From: Gammaproteobacteria bacterium
GTDB taxonomy: Bacteria; Pseudomonadota; Gammaproteobacteria; Steroidobacterales; Steroidobacteraceae
Length of the DNA: 64,000 nucleotides
Direction of reading: 5' to 3'
Assembly (NCBI GenBank): GCA_016707425.1
Contig: JADJHU010000015.1
Location: 806,001 to 870,000, forward strand
The position numbers were made by a program, and so were the translations under genes. This document shows positions 26,242 through 34,633 of the stretch, in pieces (the stretch's first letter is position 1; the number at the start of each line of letters is the position of its first letter). Under the pieces are notes generated by a model. The model saw only the letters and a list, made by a program, of their open reading frames with translations. It did not search any database and was not told the DNA's origin.

Positions 26242-27423
26242 ATGACGACTGCGGCAAATCCCTCAACGCTTCCGGTGCTCTCGCCCGAGGAGCACGCGCA
26301 CTGCGGACGCGTCGCGGCACTCGTCCGCGAGCGAATCGTCGCGGCGGGTGGCTCGATCGGTTTCGACGAATATCTGCAGCTCGTGCTCTATGCGCCCGGG
26401 CTTGGCTACTACAGTGCCGGCAGCGTCAAATTCGGCGCCGCGGGCGACTTCGTGACGGCGCCCGAGCTCTCGCCCCTCTTCGGTCGCTGTGTCGCGCAGC
26501 AGTGCGCCCAGGTGCTCGCCGAGACCGGGGGTTCGATACTGGAGTTCGGTGCCGGCACGGGTCGCATGGCCGCCGATGTCCTCCAGAGGCTTGGCTCGCT
26601 CGGGGTGCTGCCCGAGCGTTACCGGATCCTCGAGGTGAGCGCCGACCTGGCGGCTCGCCAGCGCGCGTGCCTCGCGGCGCTGCCGGCGCCACTCGCCACC
26701 CGGGTCGAGTGGCTGACGAGCCTGCCGCAGGGCCATCGGGGTGTGGTACTCGCGAATGAAGTGCTCGATGCGCTGCCCTTCCAGCGCTTCGTGTGGCGTG
26801 ACGGGGCGGTGTACGAGCTCGTCGTGGGCGTCGATGAGCGCGGCACGTTCAGGGCGCGCGAGCAGCGGGCCGGTGGCGCACTGCGCGCCGAGGTCGAGCG
26901 CATCCGGGCCGAGCTGCCCGAGCCCTGGCCGGAGGACTACGTCTCCGAGCTGTCCCCTGCGATCGGGCCCTGGATGGCGAGTCTCTCCGGGCTTCTGGAG
27001 TCCGGTGTGATCCTGCTCTTCGATTACGGCCTGCCGCGCACGCACTACTACCACCCCGAGCGCGCGCGGGGCACGCTGCGCTGTCACTTCCGGCACCGCG
27101 CGCACGACGATCCGTTTCTCCACCCCGGCATGCAGGACGTCACGGCCTGGGTCGACTTCACTCGCGTGGCGGAGGCGGCGGTCGCAGGCGGGCTCGAGCT
27201 CGCAGGGTTCACGACCCAGGCGGGCTTTCTGCTCGGCTGCGGCATCGAGACCTTGCTCCAGGAGAGCGCCGATATCGCTGAGCATGTGCGGCTCGCCGGC
27301 GAGGCGCAGAGGCTCCTGTTGCCCGGTGAAATGGGCGAGAGCTTCAAGGCCATGGCGCTCGCGCGTGGTGTCGATGCTCCGCTTGCGGGCTTCAGTCTGC
27401 AGGATCTGAGCGCCTCGCTGTAG
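26242..27423 (+). CDS. MidA/NDUFAF7-type SAM-dependent methyltransferase
   Basis: The protein has about 393 residues, from the COG1565 family, whose mitochondrial member NDUFAF7 methylates an arginine of complex I. Conserved segments are GSIGFDEYLQLVLYAPGLGY, GDFVTAPELSPLFGRCVAQ and the SAM-binding ILEFGAGTGRMAADVL, with the late motif HPGMQDVTAWVDFTRVAEAA. The bacterial substrate is not established. ATG 26242 is preferred to the frame's earlier start at 26224 because GGAGCGAG precedes it. Its 3' end overlaps that of cca by 32 bp on the opposite strand. Confidence 0.9.
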   Translation: MTTAANPSTLPVLSPEEHAHCGRVAALVRERIVAAGGSIGFDEYLQLVLYAPGLGYYSAGSVKFGAAGDFVTAPELSPLFGRCVAQQCAQVLAETGGSILEFGAGTGRMAADVLQRLGSLGVLPERYRILEVSADLAARQRACLAALPAPLATRVEWLTSLPQGHRGVVLANEVLDALPFQRFVWRDGAVYELVVGVDERGTFRAREQRAGGALRAEVERIRAELPEPWPEDYVSELSPAIGPWMASLSGLLESGVILLFDYGLPRTHYYHPERARGTLRCHFRHRAHDDPFLHPGMQDVTAWVDFTRVAEAAVAGGLELAGFTTQAGFLLGCGIETLLQESADIAEHVRLAGEAQRLLLPGEMGESFKAMALARGVDAPLAGFSLQDLSASL

Positions 27424-28636
27424 CGCGCAATTCCTCAAGGACTGCAAGGCGCTTCCTGCGCAGCAGTGCGCCGATCGCCGCGCCCGTGAGGCCTTCACGC
27501 TCGGGTCCGTCGAGTGTCACGGCGGCTGCCTGCTCGAGGGCCTGCAGGAGATAGGATCCCTGGGGATAGACGTCCTGTTCGCGGCCGGCCCGACCGCGTG
27601 CATCAGCAGCGCAGGCTTCGAGGAACTCGGCGAAGCGCTGTGGGCGGCGAAAGGCATCGCAACGCGTCAGGAGCTCGAGTATCGTACTCGCCCGCAGGTC
27701 GAAGGCACGGTGCGCCACCCCATGGTGGCGAGTGACCAGGACAGCGAGCTCGCGATACTCATTCGGCACGCGCAGCCGGTCACAGAGTCCGTGCAGCAGT
27801 GCGACTCCTGACCGCTCGTGCCCAGGGTGGCTGGGCCAGCGATCGCGAGGCGTCAGCGCCTTGCCAAGGTCGTGCGTGAGCACTGCGAAGCGCACGCGCA
27901 CACTCGCGCGCGCATCGGCTGCCGCCCGCAGGGCGAGCAGTGTGTGACGACCGGTATCGATCTCGGGGTGCCAGCGCGCCGGCTGGGGTACGCCGAAGAG
28001 CGCGTCGATCTCCGGATAGATCACGCGCAGTGCATCGCACGCACGGAGCACTTCGAAGAAGACCTCCGGGCGGGGCTCACCCAGGGCGCGCCCGGTTTCC
28101 TGCCAGACCCGCTCCGGAACGAGTGCCGCGACTTCGCCGGAGGTCACCATGTCGCGCATGAGCAGGAGCGTCTCCGGAGCGACACGGAAGCCGAGCGTGG
28201 CGAAGCGCGCGGCGAAGCGCGCCACGCGTAGGATGCGTACGGGATCCTCCACGAAGGCTGCGGACACATGGCGCAGCAGTCGCGCCTCGAGATCACGCTG
28301 CCCGCCGTAGGGATCGATGAGGTCGCCCGAGGCGCCCTCCGCCATGGCGTTGATGGTGAGGTCACGGCGCGCGAGATCGTCCTCGAGCGTCACATCGGGG
28401 GAGAAGGCCGTCTCGAAACCACGATAGCCGGAGGCGACCTTCCGTTCGAGGCGCGCGAGGGCGTACTCCTCGTGGCTCTCGGGATGCAGGAATACGGGGA
28501 ATTCCCGCCCGACAGGCCGGAAACCGCGGCGCTCGAGTTCCTCGGGTGTGCTCCCCACGACCACCCAGTCACGTTCCCCCACCGGGCGGCCGAGGAGCCG
28601 GTCCCGTACGGCACCACCGACGAGGTAGACTTCCAT
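27392..28636 (-). CDS. cca: Multifunctional CCA-adding enzyme
   Basis: The protein has 414 residues and adds or repairs the 3' CCA of tRNAs. The nucleotidyltransferase motif is MEVYLVGGAVRDRLLGRPVG with RDWVVVGSTP, followed by RRDLTINAMAEG and the RNA-binding EDPVRILRVARFAARFA. A C-terminal HD phosphohydrolase domain (FAVLTHDLGKALTPRDRWP) is present, as in the E. coli bifunctional enzyme, and closely follows that protein along its length. The tRNA in this window already encodes CCA, so repair is the likelier need. Confidence 0.96.
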   Translation of the reverse strand: MEVYLVGGAVRDRLLGRPVGERDWVVVGSTPEELERRGFRPVGREFPVFLHPESHEEYALARLERKVASGYRGFETAFSPDVTLEDDLARRDLTINAMAEGASGDLIDPYGGQRDLEARLLRHVSAAFVEDPVRILRVARFAARFATLGFRVAPETLLLMRDMVTSGEVAALVPERVWQETGRALGEPRPEVFFEVLRACDALRVIYPEIDALFGVPQPARWHPEIDTGRHTLLALRAAADARASVRVRFAVLTHDLGKALTPRDRWPSHPGHERSGVALLHGLCDRLRVPNEYRELAVLVTRHHGVAHRAFDLRASTILELLTRCDAFRRPQRFAEFLEACAADARGRAGREQDVYPQGSYLLQALEQAAAVTLDGPEREGLTGAAIGALLRRKRLAVLEELRATARRSDPAD

Positions 28637-28642
28637 CTTCTG

Positions 28643-30028
28643 ATGGTAACCGACCCGCAGCGCGCCGCCGGCACCGCACGGCTTCGCGTCGAACCGCTCC
28701 GGCTCCTTGCCCTGGGGCTGCTGGTGGCCTGTCTTTCAGGGTGCGGGACGACCTATGTGCTGCAGGCCGCACGCGGGCAGTGGCGGGTGATGTCGGCCCG
28801 CCAGCCGATCGACCGGCTGGTCGGTGACGAGCGTACGCCCGCGACGCTGCGCGAACGGCTGGAGGCGGTGCGCGCGATGCGCGCCTTTGCCTCGGCCGAG
28901 CTCGCGCTGCCTGACAACGCGAGCTATCGGTCCTTCGTGCAGCTCGACCGCGCGTACGTCGTCTGGAACGTGGTGGCGACACGCGAGTTTTCCGTGGAAC
29001 CCGAGCACTGGTGCTTTCCGGTCGTGGGATGCCTCGCCTATCGGGGCTATTTCAGCGAACGCGCGGCACGCCGCTTCGCCGAGCGGATGGCGCGCGAAGG
29101 CCGTGACGTGTTCGTGGGTGGCGTGGCGGCCTATTCGACGCTCGGGCACTTCGCCGATCCCGTGATGAGTACCATGCTGGCATGGGGCGAGGACGAGCTC
29201 GCCGCAATGCTCTTCCATGAGCTTGCGCACCAGGTCGTGTACGTGCGCGGTGACTCCGGATTCAACGAGGCCTTTGCAGTCGCGGTCGAGCAGGAAGGAT
29301 TGCGTCGCTGGCTCGGCTCCCAGGGCCGCAGCGCGGGACTCCAGCGCGCGCTTGCGCGCCGCGCACACCGGGCGGAAGCGGTCGCGCTCCTGGCGCAGCG
29401 CCGGCGGGAGCTCGCGGCGCTCTACCGTGAGCCGCTCGATCCGGGGACGATGCGCGTACGCAAGCGCGAAATCCTGCGCATGCTGCAGCTCGACCTGCAG
29501 GCGCTCGAGCGCCGCCAGGGAGAGCCTGGCGGGTACCGGGGATGGCTCGAGCAGGGCATCAACAACGCGCACCTCGCGTCGGTGGCCACCTACTTCGACT
29601 GTGTGCCCGCCTTCGAGCGCCTTCTCGCCGCGCAGGATCGCGATCTGAGGCGCTTCTACGCGGCTGTCCGGCGTCTCGATGGACATGCACAGACAGCCGC
29701 GCGCCAGGCTTTCTGTTCATCTCACTCCGCGGAGGCGGAGCCCGTTCATGGCGCGCGCAGCGGCACGAGCAGCATGGCGCTGCCGCGGCGCACGTTGAGC
29801 ACCAGCGATCCGGCACCTGCGGCTGCTTCCTTCAGCTGCCTGAGGTCCGCCACGCGCGAGCGGTTCACGCCGATGATCACATCGCCTGCGCGAAGCCCTG
29901 CGGCCTGTGCCGGGCTGCCCGGATCGATCGTGCGCAGCACGACGCCCCCCTCTTCGCCCACGTTGGCGAGGCTCGCGCCCTCCAGCCCCGGGTGGATCTT
30001 CGCGGCGCTTTCCCCGCTGCCCGGCTGA
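28643..30028 (+). CDS. Predicted lipoprotein aminopeptidase (COG4324 type) with antisense C-terminal extension
   Basis: A lipoprotein signal with lipobox (LLALGLLVACLSGCGTT) anchors the protein. The zinc-protease motif HELAHQVVYVRGDSGFNEAFA (HExxH plus a downstream Glu) and WCFPVVGCLAYRGYFSE are typical of the predicted aminopeptidase family PF10023. Homologs end near the helix RRFYAAVRRLD, about 29690. Here no stop follows; the frame stays open to 30028, adding about 110 Ser/Pro/Ala-rich residues read antisense through the 3' end of degQ. The gene is divergent from cca by 6 bp. The long overlap is unusual, and the true 3' end may be a lost stop codon. Confidence 0.8.
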   Translation: MVTDPQRAAGTARLRVEPLRLLALGLLVACLSGCGTTYVLQAARGQWRVMSARQPIDRLVGDERTPATLRERLEAVRAMRAFASAELALPDNASYRSFVQLDRAYVVWNVVATREFSVEPEHWCFPVVGCLAYRGYFSERAARRFAERMAREGRDVFVGGVAAYSTLGHFADPVMSTMLAWGEDELAAMLFHELAHQVVYVRGDSGFNEAFAVAVEQEGLRRWLGSQGRSAGLQRALARRAHRAEAVALLAQRRRELAALYREPLDPGTMRVRKREILRMLQLDLQALERRQGEPGGYRGWLEQGINNAHLASVATYFDCVPAFERLLAAQDRDLRRFYAAVRRLDGHAQTAARQAFCSSHSAEAEPVHGARSGTSSMALPRRTLSTSDPAPAAASFSCLRSATRERFTPMITSPARSPAACAGLPGSIVRSTTPPSSPTLARLAPSSPGWIFAALSPLPG

Positions 30029-31131
30029 CCTCCGGCGTCGCCGGCTGCAGCCGCATCGCTGATGACCGCGATCAGGCGCTGCGGCTTGCCGTCACGCAGC
30101 ACGCCGATCTCCACCTTGTCGCCGACGCGTGCCAGACCGATGGCATTGCGCAGCTCCTGGTTGGAACGCACGGACTGGCCGTTGACGGAGGTGATCACGT
30201 CGCCCGTGCGAATGCCGGCGCGCGCTGCGGCCGAGCCCTGCACGACCTGCGAGACGAGTGCGCCCTGCGCGCTCTCGAGCCCGAGCGACCTGGCGATGTC
30301 GGGCGTGACGGTGTAGATGCTCACGCCGAGCAGTCCGCGCTTGACCGACCCGAATCGAATGAGCTGATCCATGACGCTTCGTGCCATGTTCACCGGGATC
30401 GCGAAGCCGATGCCGATGTTGCCGCCACTGCGCGAGAGAATGGCGCTGTTGATGCCGACCAGTTCACCGCGCAGGTTGACGAGCGCGCCGCCGGAATTGC
30501 CGGGGTTGATCGAGGCATCCGTCTGGATGAAATCCTCGTAGCCCTCGGGGTTGATTCCCGAGCGCCCGAGCCCCGAGATGATTCCCGAAGTGACCGTGTG
30601 CTGCAGCCCGAAGGGATTGCCGATCGCCACGACGAAGTCGCCGACCTCCACCCGCGTCGAATCGCCGAGCGCAATCTGCGCGAGTCCCTGCGGCGCGACC
30701 TTCAGCACCGCGACATCCGACGGGGCATCGGTACCGACGACCTCGGCCTTCAGATCGCGTCCGTCCTGCAACGTCACGGTGATTTCGCTCGCGTTCTCGA
30801 TGACGTGCGCGTTGGTGAGGATATAGCCGTTGCGCGCATCGACGATGACGCCCGACCCGGCACTCTGGAACTGCCGCTCGCGCGGCCCGAGTTGCGGAGG
30901 CACGTCGAAGAAGCGACGGAAGAAGGGATCGTCGAGCAGAGGGTTCTGGGGTCCGCGCTCGCGCACCGTACCGCGTGTGGCGATGTTGACCACGGTGGGC
31001 GAAACGCGCCTGATCATGGGTGCAAGGGTCGGCAGCGGCGCGAAGCCTTCCGCGCCGGGCGGCGCAGCGGCGAGGCCCGGGGTCGCTGCGAGCAGCAGGG
31101 TCAGCAGCGCTGCGGTATTGCGCAGATTCAT
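29746..31131 (-). CDS. degQ: DegQ/HtrA-type periplasmic serine protease
   Basis: The protein has 461 residues from ATG 31131, with signal peptide MNLRNTAALLTLLLAATPGL. The catalytic triad is visible: His109 in ILTNAHVIEN, Asp139 in GTDAPSDVAVL and Ser213 in INPGNSGGAL. Two PDZ domains follow: VKRGLLGVSIYTVTPDIARS with AGIRTGDVITSVNGQSV, and VVLRTIDPGSPAQAAGLRAG. This is the Do family, which degrades or refolds misfolded envelope proteins. The frame extends upstream to 31251, but those residues do not look like a signal. The DegP/DegQ/DegS distinction is by overall resemblance. Its 3' end overlaps the aminopeptidase frame. Confidence 0.92.
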   Translation of the reverse strand: MNLRNTAALLTLLLAATPGLAAAPPGAEGFAPLPTLAPMIRRVSPTVVNIATRGTVRERGPQNPLLDDPFFRRFFDVPPQLGPRERQFQSAGSGVIVDARNGYILTNAHVIENASEITVTLQDGRDLKAEVVGTDAPSDVAVLKVAPQGLAQIALGDSTRVEVGDFVVAIGNPFGLQHTVTSGIISGLGRSGINPEGYEDFIQTDASINPGNSGGALVNLRGELVGINSAILSRSGGNIGIGFAIPVNMARSVMDQLIRFGSVKRGLLGVSIYTVTPDIARSLGLESAQGALVSQVVQGSAAARAGIRTGDVITSVNGQSVRSNQELRNAIGLARVGDKVEIGVLRDGKPQRLIAVISDAAAAGDAGGQPGSGESAAKIHPGLEGASLANVGEEGGVVLRTIDPGSPAQAAGLRAGDVIIGVNRSRVADLRQLKEAAAGAGSLVLNVRRGSAMLLVPLRAP

Positions 31132-31579
31132 GGGAAGGGCCCTCGTTCGCCGGATGGGAAGAGGTACGGATTGTAAGGACGCCGGGAACCGGCATGGGCC
31201 GAATAGGGGCGGCCGTTCGATACCATATATTGAATTCCATACGCCGGGCACGAATGGCCGCCTTGGCTCTTGACGAACGGATTACGCGCCAAGATTCGAT
31301 ATAAGTCTATGTTTATCCATATGAATTCAGGTTTGCGATCCCACATCGCCTGCTCTTGACGAGCCGATTTCACGTAACTTAGTCTGCGACTTCGACACAA
31401 GATCTTGTGTTGCACAGGCAAACTGGGTCGGGTCGGTGAACGCGGGGGGAAGGGGGCTGTCTGACAGCAGCCGCCGGTCACGTGTAGCGGGTCTCGCGCA
31501 CATCTGCCGCGGGCAACGGCACGGCTCCCTCCGGCTCCCGGCTGAAGCAAGGACACCACGAGGGGAGCGTCAAGCGTCC
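31132..31579. other. Divergent intergenic region degQ / nrdJa
   Basis: This 448-bp gap is distinctly AT-richer in 31210-31420 than its surroundings. It holds two 18-bp near-identical direct repeats (31266-31283 and 31352-31369, 16 of 18 bases the same), each containing TTGACG, and a perfect 16-bp palindrome at 31395-31410. It must contain promoters for degQ (minus) and nrdJa (plus). I looked for a cobalamin riboswitch upstream of nrdJa and saw no match to its conserved boxes. No ORF with coding character was seen. Confidence 0.7.
31395..31410. promoter_or_regulatory. Probable NrdR box
   Basis: ACACAAGATCTTGTGT is a perfect 16-bp palindrome 170 bp before the nrdJa start. It fits the NrdR consensus form (ACAC, A/T-rich centre, GTGT) found upstream of ribonucleotide reductase genes. 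NrdR boxes usually come in pairs about 31 bp apart; no clear second box was found at that spacing, which lowers confidence. A looser CCATATATTG match lies at 31223-31232. Confidence 0.6.
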
Positions 31580-33727
31580 ATGAACAGCGTCGTGAAGATC
31601 GAACCCAAAGATCTCGATTCCATTCCGTTCCAGGAAGCGTCGCTCGATATCTGGGACAAGAAATACCGCCTGAGCGCCAAAGACGGGCAGCCCATCGACC
31701 GGACGATGGACGATACCTACAAGCGCGTGGCGCGCTCGCTCGCCGACGTCGAGCACGAGGAGGTGCGTGAACACTGGTACGAGCGCTTCCTGTGGGCACT
31801 GCGTCGCGGGGCCATTCCGGCAGGCCGGGTCACCTCGAATGCCGGCGCACGGGAACACAAGCCTGCCACTTCGACGATCAACTGCACGGTCTCGGGCACG
31901 ATCCATGACTCGATGGACGACATCCTGCGGAAAGTCCACGAAGCAGGCCTCACGCTCAAGGCGGGTTGCGGCATCGGATACGAATTCTCCACGCTCAGAC
32001 CGCGTGGCGCCTACGTTTCCGGGGCGGGTTCCTACACCTCCGGGCCGCTGTCGTTCATGGATATCTACGACAAGATGTGCTTCACGGTGTCGTCGGCCGG
32101 CGGTCGCCGGGGCGCACAGATGGGCGCCTTCGACGTGGGACATCCGGACGCGATCGAGTTCATCCGCGCCAAACGCGAGAACGGACGCCTGCGCCAGTTC
32201 AACCTCTCGCTGCTCGTCACCGACGAGTTCATGCGGGCGGTACGGACCGATGGCGAATGGCGGCTGGCCTTTCCCGTGAGCCGCCACGAGTGCGAAGCCG
32301 GGCATCCGGATCTCCAGGATCCTCAGAAGTTCGTCTGGCGGGAATGGCCGACACACGAGAACTACATCGTCAACGACGAAGGCCTGGTCGCCTGCAGGAT
32401 CTACAAGCACCTGCCGGCGCGGCGCCTGTGGGACGTCATCATGACGTCCACCTACGATTTCGCCGAGCCGGGATTCATCCTCATCGATCGCGTCAACGAG
32501 ATGAACAACAACTGGTGGTGCGAGAACATCCGTGCGACCAACCCCTGCGGCGAGCAGCCTTTGCCGCCCTACGGTTCGTGCCTCCTCGGTTCGGTGAATC
32601 TCACCCGCTTCGTGCGCCATCCCTTCACGGAACGGGCGGAGTTCGACTGGGACGAATACCGCGAGGTGGTGCGTGTCTTCACGCGCATGCTCGACAACGT
32701 GGTGGAGGTCAACGGTCTGCCGCTCGAGAAGCAGCGCGAGGAGCTCCAGCGCAAGCGCCGTCACGGCATGGGTTTCCTGGGGCTGGGTTCCACTTTCGCC
32801 CTGCTCGGCATGAAATACGGCTCGCCCGAGTCGGTGCAGTTCACCGAGGACGTCTCGCGCGAGATGGCCGTCGCGGGCTGGGAGGCGGGTCTCGAGCTTG
32901 CCCGCGAGAAGGGACCCGCACCGATCATGAACGAAGAATTCGTGGTCACCCGGGACATGCTCCGCAAGCGCCCGGAGATGGCGCGCGAAGGCTGGAAGCC
33001 GGGTGCGAAGATCCCGGGGCGGCTCCTGCACGCGCGCTACAGTCGCTACATGCGCCGCGTAGCCGAGGTGGCGCCGCAGCTCGTGCACGAACTCGCAGAG
33101 GTGGGCTGCCGCTTCACGCACCACAGCTCCATAGCGCCCACGGGGACGATCTCGCTGTCGCTCGCCAACAATGCGTCCAACGGCATCGAGCCCTCCTTCG
33201 CACACCATTACTTCCGCAATGTCATCCGCGAGGGGCGCAAGACGAAGGAGAAGATCGACGTGTTCTCCTTCGAGCTGCTCGCCTATCGTGAGCTCGTCGA
33301 TGAACAGGCCATGCCCGGTGTGAGCGGTCCCGTGGGGAGACTGCCCGAGTACTTCACCGTGGCCGACGAGGTGACGCCACACCAGCACGTGGACATCCAG
33401 GCCGCTGCGCAGAAGTGGATCGATTCCTCGATCTCGAAGACTGCCAATGTGCCGGCCGACTACCCGTACAAGGACTTCAAGGACATCTACCTCTACGCGC
33501 ACGAGAAGGGCCTGAAGGGCTGCACGACGTTTCGCTTCAACCCGGAGGCCTTCCAGGGCGTGCTGGTGAAGGAACAGGACCTCAGGAACACGACGTACGT
33601 CTTCACACTGGACGATGGCAGCGAGGTCACCGCCAGGGGTGATGAGGAAATCGAGTACGACGGCGAGACCCACACTGCCGCCAACCTGTTCGATGCCCTC
33701 AAAGAGGGTTATTACGGAAAATTCTGA
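31580..33727 (+). CDS. nrdJa: Adenosylcobalamin-dependent ribonucleotide reductase, large subunit (class II)
   Basis: The protein has 715 residues and makes deoxyribonucleotides with a B12-derived radical, independent of oxygen. Family landmarks are PAGRVTSNAGAREHKPATST, TLKAGCGIGYEFSTLRPRGA, the active-site NPCGEQPLPPYGSCLLGSVN and ISLSLANNASNGIEPSFAHH. The C-terminal redox CxxC tail is absent and is supplied by the next gene, as in the split NrdJa/NrdJb of Pseudomonas aeruginosa. ATG 31580 begins MNSVVKIEPKDLDSIPF; the frame is open further upstream to 31436 but without coding character. A probable NrdR box lies upstream. Confidence 0.95.
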   Translation: MNSVVKIEPKDLDSIPFQEASLDIWDKKYRLSAKDGQPIDRTMDDTYKRVARSLADVEHEEVREHWYERFLWALRRGAIPAGRVTSNAGAREHKPATSTINCTVSGTIHDSMDDILRKVHEAGLTLKAGCGIGYEFSTLRPRGAYVSGAGSYTSGPLSFMDIYDKMCFTVSSAGGRRGAQMGAFDVGHPDAIEFIRAKRENGRLRQFNLSLLVTDEFMRAVRTDGEWRLAFPVSRHECEAGHPDLQDPQKFVWREWPTHENYIVNDEGLVACRIYKHLPARRLWDVIMTSTYDFAEPGFILIDRVNEMNNNWWCENIRATNPCGEQPLPPYGSCLLGSVNLTRFVRHPFTERAEFDWDEYREVVRVFTRMLDNVVEVNGLPLEKQREELQRKRRHGMGFLGLGSTFALLGMKYGSPESVQFTEDVSREMAVAGWEAGLELAREKGPAPIMNEEFVVTRDMLRKRPEMAREGWKPGAKIPGRLLHARYSRYMRRVAEVAPQLVHELAEVGCRFTHHSSIAPTGTISLSLANNASNGIEPSFAHHYFRNVIREGRKTKEKIDVFSFELLAYRELVDEQAMPGVSGPVGRLPEYFTVADEVTPHQHVDIQAAAQKWIDSSISKTANVPADYPYKDFKDIYLYAHEKGLKGCTTFRFNPEAFQGVLVKEQDLRNTTYVFTLDDGSEVTARGDEEIEYDGETHTAANLFDALKEGYYGKF

Positions 33728-33744
33728 GCGCGAGACTCCACACC

Positions 33745-34485
33745 ATGAGTGCCATCAAGATCGAACGGAAGATCGCCAAGTACCGTGTCCTCAAGCCGGA
33801 GGACAAGTCTCCCACAGAGAACAGGAGCAGTGCCGTTGCGGGCGGCGGTGAGCCGGAGCTGGTGCGCGACAAGGACGGTCGCACGGCCAAGGTCATCCGC
33901 ATGCACGAGAAGCTCGAGCGCCCTGAGATGCTCATCGGCTCGACCTACAAGATCAAGACCCCGGTGTCGGATCACGCCATGTACGTCACCATCAACGACA
34001 TCCTGCTCAACGAGGGCACGGAGTACGAGCAGCGCCGCCCCTTCGAGATCTTCATCAACTCCAAGAACCTCGACCACTTCCAGTGGATCGTGGCGCTCAC
34101 GCGCATCATTTCGGCGGTGTTCCGCAAGGGCGGCGACGTCACCTTCCTGGTCGAAGAGCTGAAGGCGGTGTTCGATCCGCGCGGCGGCTACTGGCAACCG
34201 GGTGGGAAATTCATGCCGTCGATCATCGCCGAACTGGGGTACGTCATCGAGAAGCACCTGCAGCAGATCGGGCTGATGCGCAAGCCCGAGCTCGACGAGC
34301 ACCAGCGGAAGCTCGTGGAGGAGAAGCGCGCCGAGTTCGAGGCCCGTACCCGCCAGACCGACGCTTTCGCGAAGTCGCATTTCCCTGAGGGTGCCCAGCT
34401 CTGCTCCAAGTGCAGCACGGCGGCCGTCGTGATGATGGATGGCTGCATGACCTGCCTGAACTGCGGCGAGTCCAAGTGCGGTTGA
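33745..34485 (+). CDS. nrdJb: Class II ribonucleotide reductase, C-terminal subunit
   Basis: The protein has 246 residues, 17 bp after nrdJa. It contains FEIFINSKNLDHFQWIVALT and TFLVEELKAVFDPRGGYWQP, which complete the NrdJ fold, and ends in two CxxC pairs (CSKC and CLNC, finishing CGESKCG) that would shuttle electrons to the active site. The first 75 residues (KIERKIAKYRVLKPEDK) are a linker. The terminator at 34554-34583 closes the operon. Confidence 0.93.
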   Translation: MSAIKIERKIAKYRVLKPEDKSPTENRSSAVAGGGEPELVRDKDGRTAKVIRMHEKLERPEMLIGSTYKIKTPVSDHAMYVTINDILLNEGTEYEQRRPFEIFINSKNLDHFQWIVALTRIISAVFRKGGDVTFLVEELKAVFDPRGGYWQPGGKFMPSIIAELGYVIEKHLQQIGLMRKPELDEHQRKLVEEKRAEFEARTRQTDAFAKSHFPEGAQLCSKCSTAAVVMMDGCMTCLNCGESKCG

Positions 34486-34553
34486 GGGTTTGCATGCCCA
34501 CACCGGGCGGTGCGCCCGGTTCCCAACCCTGATGGGATGAGGCACGCCCTGTG

Positions 34554-34583
34554 CGAGGCAGCATGCGGGCTGCCTCGTTTTTT
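34554..34583 (+). terminator. Rho-independent terminator of the nrdJ operon
   Basis: CGAGGCAGC (34554-34562) pairs with GCTGCCTCG (34569-34577) and is followed by six T (34578-34583). It lies 69 bp after the nrdJb stop, in the same orientation. Confidence 0.9.
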
Positions 34584-34601
34584 GGCGTGTGCTGCCGGGC
34601 G

Positions 34602-34633
34602 GGCAAGAAAAGAAGCCCCGCTTGCGCGGGGCT
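34602..34633 (-). terminator. Minus-strand Rho-independent terminator without an obvious gene
   Basis: Read on the minus strand, AGCCCCGC, a GCAA loop and GCGGGGCT are followed by TCTTTTCTT. The flanking protein genes on both sides run on the plus strand, so the transcript that ends here must start inside the gap to the right. It may also act bidirectionally with the terminator just to its left. Confidence 0.7.

Noticed and set aside
27392..27423. 32-bp tail-to-tail overlap of the MidA-type gene and cca as a regulatory antisense pair
   Set aside because: Short convergent overlaps are frequent in compact genomes; nothing else suggests regulation.
31411..31579. Cobalamin riboswitch before nrdJa
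   Set aside because: B12-dependent enzymes can be riboswitch-controlled, but the leader shows no match to the conserved B12-box; only a short GCTGT/ACAGC stem is present.
31478..33673. A 731-codon minus-strand frame opposite nrdJa
   Set aside because: It is an antisense shadow of a clearly recognised reductase gene and has no recognisable domain or start signal.
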